This document shows positions 25,557 through 35,703 of a stretch of DNA of 64,000 bases, one piece after another. The notes below the pieces were generated by a model that had not been told where the DNA came from, made no database searches, and was given only the letters and a program-made list of their open reading frames with translations. The stretch's first letter is position 1. Each line of letters starts with the position of its first letter. A program made the position numbers and the translations under genes. The DNA comes from Pedobacter paludis (GTDB lineage Bacteria; Bacteroidota; Bacteroidia; Sphingobacteriales; Sphingobacteriaceae), in NCBI RefSeq assembly GCF_003173575.1, contig NZ_QGNY01000002.1:620001-684000 (forward strand), given 5' to 3'.

Positions 25557-28500
25557 ATGAAATTTTCTACGCTTCGTAAAAGCAGGAGAAACTCTGCCTT
25601 ACGCGATCAGGTTTTACGAATTATGAAACTCGTCATCGTTATTATGATTACAGCACTGCTTCAAGTAAGTGCCAGTAGCTTTGGACAAAGGATTACCCTT
25701 TCTCAAAAAAAAATATCCCTCAAGCAAGTACTGAAAGAAATTAGAAAGCAAAGTAACTATAGTATTCTTTGCGATTCGAAGATATTGCAGCAGGCCAAGC
25801 CCGTCGATTTACAAGTTAAAGATGCATCTGTTGAAGAGGTACTTAATGATTTCTTTATCAACCAACCTTTTAATTACGTTATTGCCCAAAATACCATTGT
25901 AATTAACCGAAAAACAGATGAAGGAAATTTACTGATTCAAAAGACATTTCTGCCTATAAAAGGGAAACTAACAGATGAAAAGGGAGAACCTCTGGTTGGG
26001 GTAAGCGTATCTGTAAAGGGACAAAGTACCGTTACCCAAACAGATGCAAATGGGGCTTACAGTATTGTTGCCAATAAAGGTGATATTTTAATTTTTACGT
26101 ACGTGGGTTATGCCACACAAGAAATTGCTGTTGGGGATAATGCAATCATTAATGTAACCCTCAAAGAAACTGCACAAGGCTTAAGTGATGTGGTAGTAAC
26201 AGCATTAGGTATAAAGAGAGAAGCTTCATCCCTAACTTATAATGTTCAAAGACTTAACGGGTCAACCGTGAATGATGTAAAAGACCCAAGTTTTATAAAC
26301 AGTTTAACAGGTAAAGTGGCTGGTTTAACCATTAACAAAAGTGCATCTGGTTTGGGTGGTTCAACAAAAGCAGTTTTTCGAGGCAATAAATCTATATCAC
26401 AAAATAATAATGCATTGTATGTAGTAGATGGTATTCCTTTACCAAATTTGTTTTCAGGCCAACCTGGCGATCCTTTCGGTGGGGGGGATGGTGGCGATGG
26501 CATATCTAACATCAATCCTGATGATATCGAAGAAATATCTGCATTATCGGGTGCCTCTGCGGCTGCGCTTTATGGCGGACAGGCAGCTAATGGCGTAATT
26601 TTAATAACAACCAAAAAAGGTAAAGTAGGGGCGCCAAAGGTATCTTTTTCTTCAAATGTAACCTTGGAAGATCCCTTTATCCTACCTAAATTTCAAAATA
26701 AATATGGTCAAAGCCCTAGTACAACTAGCACACCATCACTATTTAGCTGGGGCCCTAAACAAGCAAGTATTTTTGATCCTAAATCATTCTTCAACACCGG
26801 AAAAACTTTCAATAATTCCGTTTCGTTTATGGTTGGGAATGAGAAAAGCCAAAGTTATTTCTCGGCCGCGAGTGTAAATGCAGAAGGCATTATACCCGGC
26901 AATAAATTTAATCGCTATAATTTTACAGCACGGAATAGTACAAACTATTTTAATGATAAATTAAATGTTGATGTAAGTGTTAGCTACATTAATCAAAGGG
27001 TGAATAACCGGCCTGGCCAAGGACAGTATAAAAATCCGATTATCTCTTTATTCACTTTTCCCAGAACAGGAGATTTCGCTGCTTTAGAAAATTATCAATA
27101 TTATAACCCGACCCGAAATCTCTTTCAGGAATACTTTCCTTACGGTTTAGGCAACGAACGCCAACGTAATCCCTATTACGTAGCCAATAAAGATCTAAGC
27201 ACAGAGAACAGAAATCGTTTCATGGCATCGGCTACATTGAAATACAATTTTACGGATTGGCTGAATCTGCAAGGAAGAGTCAAAATTGATCGTACCAACG
27301 ACATCAACGATCAAAAATATGATGCCGGCGGTATCGATGTTTATTAAATAGTTTTGATGGAAAACAAAACGGGCGTTATGATTATGCGCAAACGACGAAC
27401 TCACAAACTTATGCCGATTTGTTATTAAATTTTAATAAAAAGTTTAACGATTTATCTGTAACAGCAACTTTGGGAAGTAGTTTGTTGGATAGCAAGTATA
27501 TTCAAACAGGGTATGATAATGGATACTTACTAAATTTTGCAAATTTCTTTAGTGCCACAAATTTAAATCTGACTAAGGTAAATTTAAAAGATGTAAACGA
27601 CCGCACGCAACTGCAGGCGGTATTCTTTAGCGGTCAATTGGGTTACAAAGACATGTTGTTTTTGGAAGCTACAGCTCGTAACGACTGGGCCTCTCAACTG
27701 GCAAATACGCCAAACGAATCATTTTTTTATCCTTCTGTTGGATTGAATGCAATTGTGAGTAAAATGGTTAGTTTGCCTGAGGCTATTTCGTTCGCTAAAA
27801 TGCGTGCTTCTTATAGCGAAGTAGGTAATCCTGTACCAAACTATAAAACCATTACAACTTATAATGTTTTTAACGGACAGGCAAGTGTTTCTAAAAATGA
27901 GCCCTTTACAGATTTAAAGCCGGAGCTTACCAAATCTTTTGAAATAGGAACTGATTTACGTTTTATGAAAGACAAACTCAGTTTCAGTGTTACCTATTAT
28001 CACACGAATACTTACAACCAGTTTTTTACAGTAAATGCTGATAAAGGTTCATTGTATGATACGCGTTTTATAAATGCGGGAAACATTCGCAACCAAGGTA
28101 TTGAATCACGTTTGGCCTATCAGGCAGACTTTGGAGCGCTTAAATGGAACCCATCAATTAACTTCAGTTTTAACCGCAATAAGGTATTGGAGATGCTGAA
28201 CGTAACTGATCCGAATACAGGTATTACTACTGTTCAAGATAAATTTGATTTGGGATACACACAGGTAAGACTTGGAGGATCTTATGGTGATATTTATGGG
28301 AGTGATTTTCAAAAAGATGCGAATGGAAATGTTATTGTTGATGCAGATGGTTTGCCAATGGCAACACAGGAACCTGTAAAACTCGGCAATTTTAATCCCG
28401 ATTATTTATTGGGCTTCAGCAACAGTTTTAATTACAAGAACTTCAGCTTAAACTTTTTAGTTGATTTTCGTATTGGCGGACAGGTAAGCTCCGGTACCGA

Positions 28501-28882
28501 AAGCACAATGGATATTTATGGTGTAACCCAAAGAACAGCAGATGCCCGTGACAACGGAGGTGTGCAGATATATGATAAGCTCATTCCTGCTCAAACCTAT
28601 TTCAACAGGGCAGCTACTATCGGTTCTCAATATATTTACAGTGCTACCAACATCCGTTTGCGTGAAACCTCAATAGGCTACACTTTTCCTGCTAAAGTAT
28701 TTAATAACAGGATACAAGGCATTCAGATTTCTTTGATTGGGCGTAATTTATGGATGATCTACAAAAAAGCCCCTTTCGATCCTGAAGTAACAGCTAGTAC
28801 CGGTAATGGTTACCAAGCTTTCGATTATTTCAACCAACCCTCACTGCGCAGTTTTGGATTAAGCCTAAAAGTTAATTTTTAA
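25557..28882 (+). pseudogene. STN-containing SusC-family transporter, broken by a single-base frameshift
   Basis: Two reading frames make one SusC of about 1108 residues. The first frame (25557-27347) encodes a long signal region (about 1-42), an STN domain (about 48-115, SLKQVLKEIRKQSNYSILCD), a CarboxypepD_reg-like domain (about 135-210), a plug (NINPDDIEEISALSGASAAALYGG) and early barrel strands. It stops with GGIDVY at 27345-27347. The frame one base back continues at once with NSFDGKQNGRYDYAQTTNSQ and runs to the normal barrel end LSLKVNF at 28882. Adding one base near 27344-27347 would restore the gene, and no classical slippery heptamer is present. It is either a recent mutation or a sequencing error. 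The intact partner susD follows after 17 bases. The STN domain fits signalling with the upstream FecR/ECF pair. Confidence 0.88.
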
Positions 28883-28899
28883 TTTAATCTATATCCATC

Positions 28900-30480
28900 A
28901 TGAAATTAAAAATGAAAAATATAAACAAAAGCATCTTATTCATTGCAGTGGCAATATTGGTGCTTGTACAAAGTGCATGTAAGAAAAATTTCGATTTATA
29001 TGCCACCAATCCCAAACAATTAACGGATTCACTTTACAGTATAGACTATAAAAATATTGGCGGTTATTTGCCACAAATGCAAACAACTGTTTTTCCTACA
29101 GATGTGAATAGCTATCAAGTTGGACAAAACCTTAATGCTGATATTTTTTCTGGATATATGGGTACGCAACATGCATTTAATAGCGGATTAAATAATGCCA
29201 ATTATGCCCTCGTACCAAGTTGGAACCATGAACCATTTAATATTGGTTATAATGTATTTGCTTCATGGGCTGCAATTAAACAACGTGCATCAAATTATCC
29301 TGATTTTATTGCAGTAGCAACTATCATTAAGGTAGAATCTTTGCACAGGGTAACGGATGTTTACGGCCCAATACCATATAGCAAAGTTGGTACAGTTGCT
29401 TTTGGCACACCTTATGATGCTCAACAGTCAGTTTACAATGCTTTTTTTGTTGATCTTGACGGCGCTATTAAATCCCTTCAAGATTTCTCAGCAACAGCTG
29501 ATGCTGTAACAAAAACGCGATTGAGGCAATTCGATTTAGTTTTTGGTGGAGACATATCCAAATGGATAAAATTTGCCAACTCACTTAAATTACGATTAGC
29601 TATGCGCCTGGTTTATGTAGATGCAGCTTTGGCACAGAAAAAGGCTGAAGAAGCGGTTGCAGCAGGGGTAATGACTGATAACGCTGATAATGCCATGGTT
29701 AAATCGGCCAACGGCGTTACTGTAAATAATCCTATTCCGGTTATTGTTAAAGATTACGACGACATCAGAATGGGTGCATCAGCAGAATCCATCCTTAAAG
29801 GCTACAACGATCCGCGTTTGGCAAGTTACTATATTCCATCAACTACAACAGGAACGCCATATCGCGGTATTCGTAATGGTAATGAAGATGACACCAAACG
29901 TCCGTCTTATAGCGCATTTTCTCAATTAAATATTCAGGCATCAACCCCTATACAATGGATGGTGGCTGCCGAAATGTTTTTTTTAAGAGCTGAAGGTGCG
30001 TTAAGAGGGTGGAATATGAATGGCACTGCCCAATCGCTTTATGAAACAGGTATAGCCACCTCGTTTGCACAACGAAATGTTGGAAGCGCAAATGCCTATA
30101 TTTCGAACTCAACCAGTTTACCGGCGGCTTATGCAGATCCTGTTACGCCTGCTCAAAGCATAACTGCACAAAGTACCATCACTATAAAATGGAACGCTGG
30201 TGACAGTTTCGAACGCAACCTGGAACGAATTATTACCCAAAAATGGATTAGTATTTTTCCCGATGGACAAGAGGCTTGGACTGAGTTCCGCAGAACAGGT
30301 TATCCAAAAATATTTCCTGTATTAAATAATCGCTCAGGGGGATTGATACCCGGATTTATTCGCCGCTTACCTTTTACAGATCAGGAGTATTCAACCAATG
30401 CGGCCGAAGTGCAGAAAGCAATCAGTTTGTTAGGTGGGCCGGATAACGGCGGGACCAAATTATGGTGGGATAAAAAGTAA
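28900..30480 (+). CDS. SusD/RagB nutrient-binding lipoprotein of the N-glycan-type PUL
   Basis: This 526-residue lipoprotein starts at 28900 or, more likely for the signal peptide, at the ATG at 28912. The lipobox is VQSAC followed by KKNFDLY. GGYLPQMQTTVFP, the Trp-rich FNIGYNVFASWAAIKQR segment, ESLHRVTDVYGPIPYSKVG, the helix WMVAAEMFFLRAEGALRGW and the ITQKWISIFPDGQEAWTEFRRT end block place it in the SusD-like_2 group. It partners the frameshifted SusC and is followed after 31 bases by a DUF1735/discoidin lipoprotein. A surface glycan-capturing role is known for the family; the N-glycan ligand is inferred from the neighbouring enzymes. Confidence 0.92.
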   Translation: MKLKMKNINKSILFIAVAILVLVQSACKKNFDLYATNPKQLTDSLYSIDYKNIGGYLPQMQTTVFPTDVNSYQVGQNLNADIFSGYMGTQHAFNSGLNNANYALVPSWNHEPFNIGYNVFASWAAIKQRASNYPDFIAVATIIKVESLHRVTDVYGPIPYSKVGTVAFGTPYDAQQSVYNAFFVDLDGAIKSLQDFSATADAVTKTRLRQFDLVFGGDISKWIKFANSLKLRLAMRLVYVDAALAQKKAEEAVAAGVMTDNADNAMVKSANGVTVNNPIPVIVKDYDDIRMGASAESILKGYNDPRLASYYIPSTTTGTPYRGIRNGNEDDTKRPSYSAFSQLNIQASTPIQWMVAAEMFFLRAEGALRGWNMNGTAQSLYETGIATSFAQRNVGSANAYISNSTSLPAAYADPVTPAQSITAQSTITIKWNAGDSFERNLERIITQKWISIFPDGQEAWTEFRRTGYPKIFPVLNNRSGGLIPGFIRRLPFTDQEYSTNAAEVQKAISLLGGPDNGGTKLWWDKK

Positions 30481-30511
30481 TTAATTTCTTGAATAATTAA
30501 AAACTAACCAA

Positions 30512-31489
30512 ATGAAAAAAATATATAACATTTTGTTTCCTGCTATTATTGCGGTGCTAACCATAGCAGGTTGCAAAAAAGATAAAGATGCCACTTATCC
30601 TGTTTTAGATGGCGCACAGGTAACCACCTGGCAAGATCCTGCATTTGCCGGATTTGAAACTGATGGGTCGCTTAAACAAGCAATTGTTAAACAAAGAATT
30701 CCGGGAAGCCCCGATAGTTTATATAACTTTTCAGTAAAGGGTCTTTTCTCTAAGGCGGGTGTGGCCTCTACTGATATTCCGGTAACTTTTACCTTAGATT
30801 ATTCTACCCTGGATTCACTTAACTACAGACAAGTATCTTCTAACAGGCCTGTTTATGAAAAAGCACCCGATAGTATTTTCACTTTCAAAAATAAAACCGG
30901 AATAATTAAAACCGGAACATACAGTACTGATGAAGTGTTTTTTAGTATCAGCTCAGCAAAAATAAAATTGGGCCATTTGTATATTGTGCCTATTCGGGCA
31001 ACCAGCTCCGGTTTTAGTACTTCAAGCAAGATAGTTTATTTTGTAATTAAAGGGATTGACCCATTCCCATGGTCAATACTAAGTGTCGATTCTGAAGAGA
31101 CTTCAGGGGAGGGGCCTAATAATGGTTTTGCAAAATTTGCGATTGATGGAAACGTGAATACTTTTTGGCATACACAGTGGCAGGGTGGATCTCCCGGTTT
31201 GCCTCACTATATCGCTATAGATACCAAAAGAGTACAGCCTATGGCAGGCATTGTGTTAACCAACAGGCAAGGTGCATCATCCGGTGTGCCAAAAAAAATA
31301 GACGTATCAGTAAGTAGTGACGGAACCACCTGGACACCTGCAGGTTCATTTAATAATATCAGCACAGGATCTGCACCATTTAAACTCACGTTTCCGACAG
31401 TGCAATCAGCTCGATATTTTAAGATAACAGTTACAGAAACCTACGGTAATACCAACTACTGCTTTTACGCAGAAATTAACATATTCTAA
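30512..31489 (+). CDS. Surface lipoprotein with DUF1735 (BT_3987-type) domain and F5/8-type C (discoidin-like) domain
   Basis: This 325-residue lipoprotein has lipobox Cys21 (TIAGC-KKDKD). The N-terminal half (about 25-175) is a DUF1735-like beta domain with the PDSLYNFSVKG pattern. The C-terminal half (about 185-325) is an F5/8-type C carbohydrate-binding fold: SEETSGEGPNNGFAKFAIDG, then NTFWHTQWQGG, YIAIDTKRVQPMAGIVLTNRQG, and RYFKITVTETYG near the end. Lipoproteins of this architecture commonly accompany GH18 endo-beta-N-acetylglucosaminidases and bind the glycan at the surface. It is clearly homologous to the protein at 32630, and the two flank the GH18 gene. No catalytic motif seen. Confidence 0.85.
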   Translation: MKKIYNILFPAIIAVLTIAGCKKDKDATYPVLDGAQVTTWQDPAFAGFETDGSLKQAIVKQRIPGSPDSLYNFSVKGLFSKAGVASTDIPVTFTLDYSTLDSLNYRQVSSNRPVYEKAPDSIFTFKNKTGIIKTGTYSTDEVFFSISSAKIKLGHLYIVPIRATSSGFSTSSKIVYFVIKGIDPFPWSILSVDSEETSGEGPNNGFAKFAIDGNVNTFWHTQWQGGSPGLPHYIAIDTKRVQPMAGIVLTNRQGASSGVPKKIDVSVSSDGTTWTPAGSFNNISTGSAPFKLTFPTVQSARYFKITVTETYGNTNYCFYAEINIF

Positions 31490-31509
31490 ATCCTATTAAT
31501 TAGAAAGAT

Positions 31510-32592
31510 ATGAAAAATATTTTGAAAAAAATCATGGGAGTTGGCTTTGCTTTTTCTCTTATAGCCCTATTGAATTCCTGTAAAAAAGATAATATTAAAG
31601 ATTTAAACATTATTGGCGATCCGCCGTCAGCACCTGTCGATGCTTCGTTAGAAGCTAAAAACGCCGCTTTAAGAGCATACAAAAAAAGTAATCATTTTAT
31701 TTCGATGGGCTTTGTAGTAGGTGACGGGAATGATCCTCAAGAGGCTGTGAACTTGGCTAATCAGCCGGATAGTTTGGATATGGTGTTTTTATTTACAGGC
31801 TACGATACTGACCCTGCTCACTGGAGAGCATTACAAGCCAAGGGAACTAAAATTATTAGAACAGAGTTTCCTAGTGCAGCTTATTTCGATGGTTCAGCTA
31901 AAGATCCGGATACGAAATTACCCGGTTACGTTCCGGATCCGAACATAGATCCAAACACTCCGACATCTACGAGCACTTACAATCACTATGCTAAAAATAA
32001 ATATTACGAATATATCTACGTAAATAAATGGGACGGAATAGATTTCGATATTGAAGCAGGGGCTATGGGGGGTGATGTTCCGGCGGCCAATACTGTTAAT
32101 TTCTTAAAAGCAATGGCGAAGTATTTTGGCCCGAATTGTACAAATTGTATTATTGGTGCCGATGGCAAGAAGCCAATGCTTACGTATGATACCGATGTTG
32201 CTTATCTGGGTGGCGCATTAAGTCCTGATAGAGTTTATCTCCCTTTAAAATCAAATTTCGACTATATCCTTTTTCAGTCTTACACAACAGGTAGCCGTGC
32301 ATGGTCAGGTACCGGTGTACAAAATTTGCCTGCATTGGTAAATATGTACGGCGGTGAAAAACTGATTTTTTTGGTTAACGGCGATTCGTTTATATATCCT
32401 GACGGAATAAGTGAAGATGTGAAAGGAGAAGATGCGAAGGCAAGTAAAAACCTGTTGGAATATGCTCAATTTGTAAAAGACGGTAAGGGTGGTATCGGTG
32501 TGGGTGCTTATAGAATGAGTCGGGACTATAATCATATACCGAAATGGCGATACACCAGAGAAGCGATCCAAGTCATGAATCCTTCCAAATAG
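31510..32592 (+). CDS. GH18 endo-beta-N-acetylglucosaminidase-like lipoprotein
   Basis: This 360-residue lipoprotein has lipobox Cys24 (LLNSC-KKDN). The GH18 catalytic motif DxxDxDxE is complete as DGIDFDIE: Asp175, Asp178, Asp180 and the acid Glu182. Family members of this kind (Endo F/H and Bacteroides BT_3987 type) cut between the two core GlcNAc residues of N-glycans by substrate-assisted catalysis, with Asp180 orienting the acetamido group. The short barrel, the lipoprotein anchor and the DUF1735/discoidin partners on both sides fit endoglycosidase better than chitinase. It would release N-glycans from glycoproteins at the cell surface for import. High-mannose versus complex preference cannot be read from the sequence. 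Confidence 0.85.
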   Translation: MKNILKKIMGVGFAFSLIALLNSCKKDNIKDLNIIGDPPSAPVDASLEAKNAALRAYKKSNHFISMGFVVGDGNDPQEAVNLANQPDSLDMVFLFTGYDTDPAHWRALQAKGTKIIRTEFPSAAYFDGSAKDPDTKLPGYVPDPNIDPNTPTSTSTYNHYAKNKYYEYIYVNKWDGIDFDIEAGAMGGDVPAANTVNFLKAMAKYFGPNCTNCIIGADGKKPMLTYDTDVAYLGGALSPDRVYLPLKSNFDYILFQSYTTGSRAWSGTGVQNLPALVNMYGGEKLIFLVNGDSFIYPDGISEDVKGEDAKASKNLLEYAQFVKDGKGGIGVGAYRMSRDYNHIPKWRYTREAIQVMNPSK

Positions 32593-32629
32593 TTAAACAT
32601 TAATTCTTCATTTCATAAATAATAGGATA

Positions 32630-33637
32630 ATGAAAAAGATTTTTTTAAACCTTGCATTAATTGGCTTGGTTGGTTTCTCCGGTTGCAAAAAAAATGAAAC
32701 CACTTTGCCTGAACCCGAAAGCAACAAATCGGTAGGGATATTACAAGCATTTACTCAATTAGATGCAGATGGTCGCATCAATCCTCAAATAACAACAGTG
32801 ACTAAGCGAACCTTCGGCCAACCGGATAGCTTATATAATTTTGTTGTTAACGCTTCCTTAGTGGATGCAAGTACAACAGCTACAAACGATATATCAGTAA
32901 ACTATTCGTTAGACTTTACGGGGCTTAATACTGTAAACTTAAAAAGAGGAGTAGCCGGTTTGCCAATTTATGAGCCACTACCGGATAGTGTGTTGGTTTT
33001 TTCAACAAAATCAAGCACAATAGGGCAAGGTAAACGTACAAGTGCAGATGTTGGTTTCAGCATTAGTTCTAAGAAAATAGAAAGTGGGCACTTATATGCA
33101 ATACCAGTAAAAGTAATATTGAATAATACAAGTGGTTATGAGGTTGATAAAGCTACGCAAACAGCCTATTTTGTTATTAAAACAGAAAGTAAAATTTATC
33201 CTGAATTTGAAAGAAGCGCATGGAAAGTGCTGGGTTTCGATTCACAGGAAACCTCCGGAGAAGGTCCTAATAACGGGCGTGCAATTTATGTGCTGGATGG
33301 TAATATTAATACTTTCTGGCATACGCAATGGCAGGGAGCAAGTCCTAAATTTCCTCATTGGATTAGTATAGATATGGGTTCAACTAAAACAATACATGGT
33401 TTCTCCATTATGGATAGGCAAGGTTCCTCTTATGACGGGGCAAAAAATGTTATTATATCTACTAGTAGTGATGGCATAACTTGGACAGATTTAACCCCAA
33501 TAACACTAACAGCCACCAATGCTAAACAAATGGTAGATGTTATCCCCGTTAATAATGTTCGGTATTTTAAGGTTACAGCGCTTAATAGTATGGCGGATGG
33601 AATCTTTTTATCGATGGCAGAGTTGGGTGCATATTAA
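32630..33637 (+). CDS. Second DUF1735/F5/8-type C surface lipoprotein
   Basis: This 335-residue lipoprotein has lipobox Cys19 (GFSGC-KKNE). The N-terminal DUF1735-like region (about 30-190, with PDSLYNFVVNASLVD) and the C-terminal discoidin-like region (about 200-335, SQETSGEGPNNGRAIYVLDG, NTFWHTQWQGASP, and RYFKVTALNS near the end) parallel the protein at 30512 block for block. The pair therefore arose by duplication and has diverged. It starts 37 bases after the GH18 stop, in the same transcript. A carbohydrate-binding surface role is likely, perhaps with a different glycan or glycan-arm preference from its sibling. Confidence 0.84.
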   Translation: MKKIFLNLALIGLVGFSGCKKNETTLPEPESNKSVGILQAFTQLDADGRINPQITTVTKRTFGQPDSLYNFVVNASLVDASTTATNDISVNYSLDFTGLNTVNLKRGVAGLPIYEPLPDSVLVFSTKSSTIGQGKRTSADVGFSISSKKIESGHLYAIPVKVILNNTSGYEVDKATQTAYFVIKTESKIYPEFERSAWKVLGFDSQETSGEGPNNGRAIYVLDGNINTFWHTQWQGASPKFPHWISIDMGSTKTIHGFSIMDRQGSSYDGAKNVIISTSSDGITWTDLTPITLTATNAKQMVDVIPVNNVRYFKVTALNSMADGIFLSMAELGAY

Positions 33638-34072
33638 AAAAGCAGACATAGAAATACTTAAGCACCCAATATACAGCAGTGCTTGGCTACAAATTAGTAT
33701 GCTTAAATATTGAATGAATAATAATATGGGTTAAAAATCCAATCTGGCACTTTAGTGCCGTAAAGAGCTCGCCTTTGTATTTGGTTAATCTCAGGTGACT
33801 CTTTATGATTTCATCTTAATAAATGGAGATATAATGGTTTCTTACTAGGTTATTTATTATGAAACATAAATATTAAAATTCTTTAAGGGGTTTTCACTTA
33901 GGATTTGTGAGCCAGTCTCCATAACCATAAAGATTTTGGCAGAATGCTGTCAGGGAGCATGCCCATTCTTAGGGATGATTTTGGAGCTGCTCCCAATTTT
34001 TAGTGTTTTACTATTTAACTTGATTTTACTTTGGTTGTCCTCGTGAGATTTACAATTAATTAATAACCAAAT
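33638..34072. other. 435-bp gap inside the PUL, with small inverted repeats
   Basis: No coding frame is convincing here. Two structures are visible: a compact palindrome ggcactttagtgcc near 33747, and gggagca (33953-33959) pairing with tgctccc (33988-33994) followed by a short T run, which resembles a terminator. The second ends 79 bases before the first fucosidase. The gap probably divides the PUL into two transcripts: binding and endoglycosidase genes, then trimming enzymes. I see no consensus TAnnTTTG box close to the fucosidase start. Confidence 0.4.
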
Positions 34073-35584
34073 ATGTTTAAAAAATTCTTCATAACTATGG
34101 CAGTTGCTTTTGCATTTTTTTCTGCAAAAGCTCAAGTATATAAAGGAAACAATCAAGTCGCAATTTTACCAAGCGATAGTGATAAAGATATCATCCGCAA
34201 GGCGGCTACAGTAACACCATCGGTAAGGCAGTTGCGCTGGCAACAATTAGAACTTACGGCATTTTTCCATTTTGGCGTAAACACATTTACCAATAAAGAG
34301 TGGGGTGATGGGACAGAGGATGAAAAGGTTTTTAACCCCACCAACCTTGATGCCCGCCAATGGATACGCACCATGAAAGAGGCCGGTTTTAAACAAGTAA
34401 TACTTACAACCAAACATCATGATGGATTTTGCCTTTGGCCGAGTAAATATACCGAACATAGTGTAAAAAATAGCCTTTGGAAAAATGGTAAGGGTGATGT
34501 GGTCAAAGAAGTTTCAGATGCTTGCCACGAATATGGTCTTGGTTTTGGAGTCTATCTTTCTCCATGGGATAGAAATAATCCCAACTATGGTTTAGGGCAA
34601 CCTTACGATGAACATTTCATGAACCAATTAACAGAATTGCTTACCCAATATGGAAAAGTAGATGAGGTTTGGTTTGATGGCGCTTATGGCATGGGCAAAA
34701 ACGATAAAAAACAAGAATATAATTTCGATGCCTGGTATGCCCATATCCGCAAGTTACAACCTGAGGCAACCATTGTAATTATGGGCCCCGATGTGCGTTG
34801 GGTAGGAACTGAAAGTGGCTACGGGCGTGAAACAGAATGGAGTGTAATTCCTGCTGATGACAACATGTTAAAGAAAATTGCAGATAACTCGCAAAAAGAC
34901 GTAGCCTTTGCTCCAGTTGGCGATAAAACAGCAGAAGATCTGGGGAGTAGGAAGGAAATCCTAAAAGCAAAAGGCTTGGTTTGGTATCCGGCAGAAACGG
35001 ATGTGTCCATCCGCGAAGGTTGGTTTTGGCATGCTGATCAAGATGATAAAATAAAAAGTGTAGATAAACTGATGGATATTTATTTCTCTTCAGTTGGAAG
35101 AAATAGTGTACTGTTATTAAACGTTCCGCCGGACAAAACCGGGCAAATCAATAAAAACGACATCAAGGTTTTAAAGGAATGGACCGCTAAACGTCAAAAA
35201 ATCTTTGCAACTAATTTGGCTAAAGGTGCAATAGTAAAAACCAGTAACGGCAAAAATGGGAAGGCTATTTTAGATGGAATTTACAAAACCAATTACATTG
35301 CATCACCAAAAGATACTACCGCAACGATAGCCCTTACCTTAAAAAGAGCTCAAACTTTTGATGTTTTATCACTTCAGGAAAATATAACTATCGGTCAGAG
35401 AATAGAAAAATTTGTGTTAGAATACAAAGAAGGCAATAAATGGAAAAAGGCAACCGAAGGCACAACTGTGGGCTACAAGAGGTTATTGCGTTTTAATCCT
35501 GTTAAAGCAAAGGATGTTCGTTTGCGAATTCTCTCATCACGATTAAATCCAACCATCTCAGCTTTTGGATTATACAAGCAGTAA
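34073..35584 (+). CDS. GH29 alpha-L-fucosidase with C-terminal discoidin-like region
   Basis: This 503-residue enzyme has a signal peptide (residues 1-22, ending FSAKAQ) and a GH29 catalytic barrel (about 45-355) with FFHFGVNTFTNKEWG, KHHDGFCLWPSKYTEHS and the nucleophile Asp202 in VWFDGAYG. The C-terminal part (about 380-500, ending RLRILSSRLNPTISAFGLY) looks like an F5/8-type C/discoidin fold. The domain order and the E-V-W-F-D-G-A form resemble the GH29-B branch, which prefers alpha-1,3/1,4-linked fucose, but the branch call is tentative. It lacks a lipobox, so a periplasmic location is likely. In an N-glycan locus it would remove core or antenna fucose. Confidence 0.9.
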   Translation: MFKKFFITMAVAFAFFSAKAQVYKGNNQVAILPSDSDKDIIRKAATVTPSVRQLRWQQLELTAFFHFGVNTFTNKEWGDGTEDEKVFNPTNLDARQWIRTMKEAGFKQVILTTKHHDGFCLWPSKYTEHSVKNSLWKNGKGDVVKEVSDACHEYGLGFGVYLSPWDRNNPNYGLGQPYDEHFMNQLTELLTQYGKVDEVWFDGAYGMGKNDKKQEYNFDAWYAHIRKLQPEATIVIMGPDVRWVGTESGYGRETEWSVIPADDNMLKKIADNSQKDVAFAPVGDKTAEDLGSRKEILKAKGLVWYPAETDVSIREGWFWHADQDDKIKSVDKLMDIYFSSVGRNSVLLLNVPPDKTGQINKNDIKVLKEWTAKRQKIFATNLAKGAIVKTSNGKNGKAILDGIYKTNYIASPKDTTATIALTLKRAQTFDVLSLQENITIGQRIEKFVLEYKEGNKWKKATEGTTVGYKRLLRFNPVKAKDVRLRILSSRLNPTISAFGLYKQ

Positions 35585-35703
35585 AATTATTAAGCTTTAA
35601 TGGAAATAACTTGAGCTAAAATGTATTATAATAATCAACTTAAAAAATTATTTAGCTTTAGCTAAATTATGCAAGCTAACCACTTTTATTAAAATTATTA
35701 GTT

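Noticed and set aside
27340..27350. Programmed -1 frameshifting in the PUL SusC
   Set aside because: The junction has no X-XXY-YYZ slippery heptamer in the right phase, and SusC genes are not known to use recoding; mutation or base-calling error is simpler.
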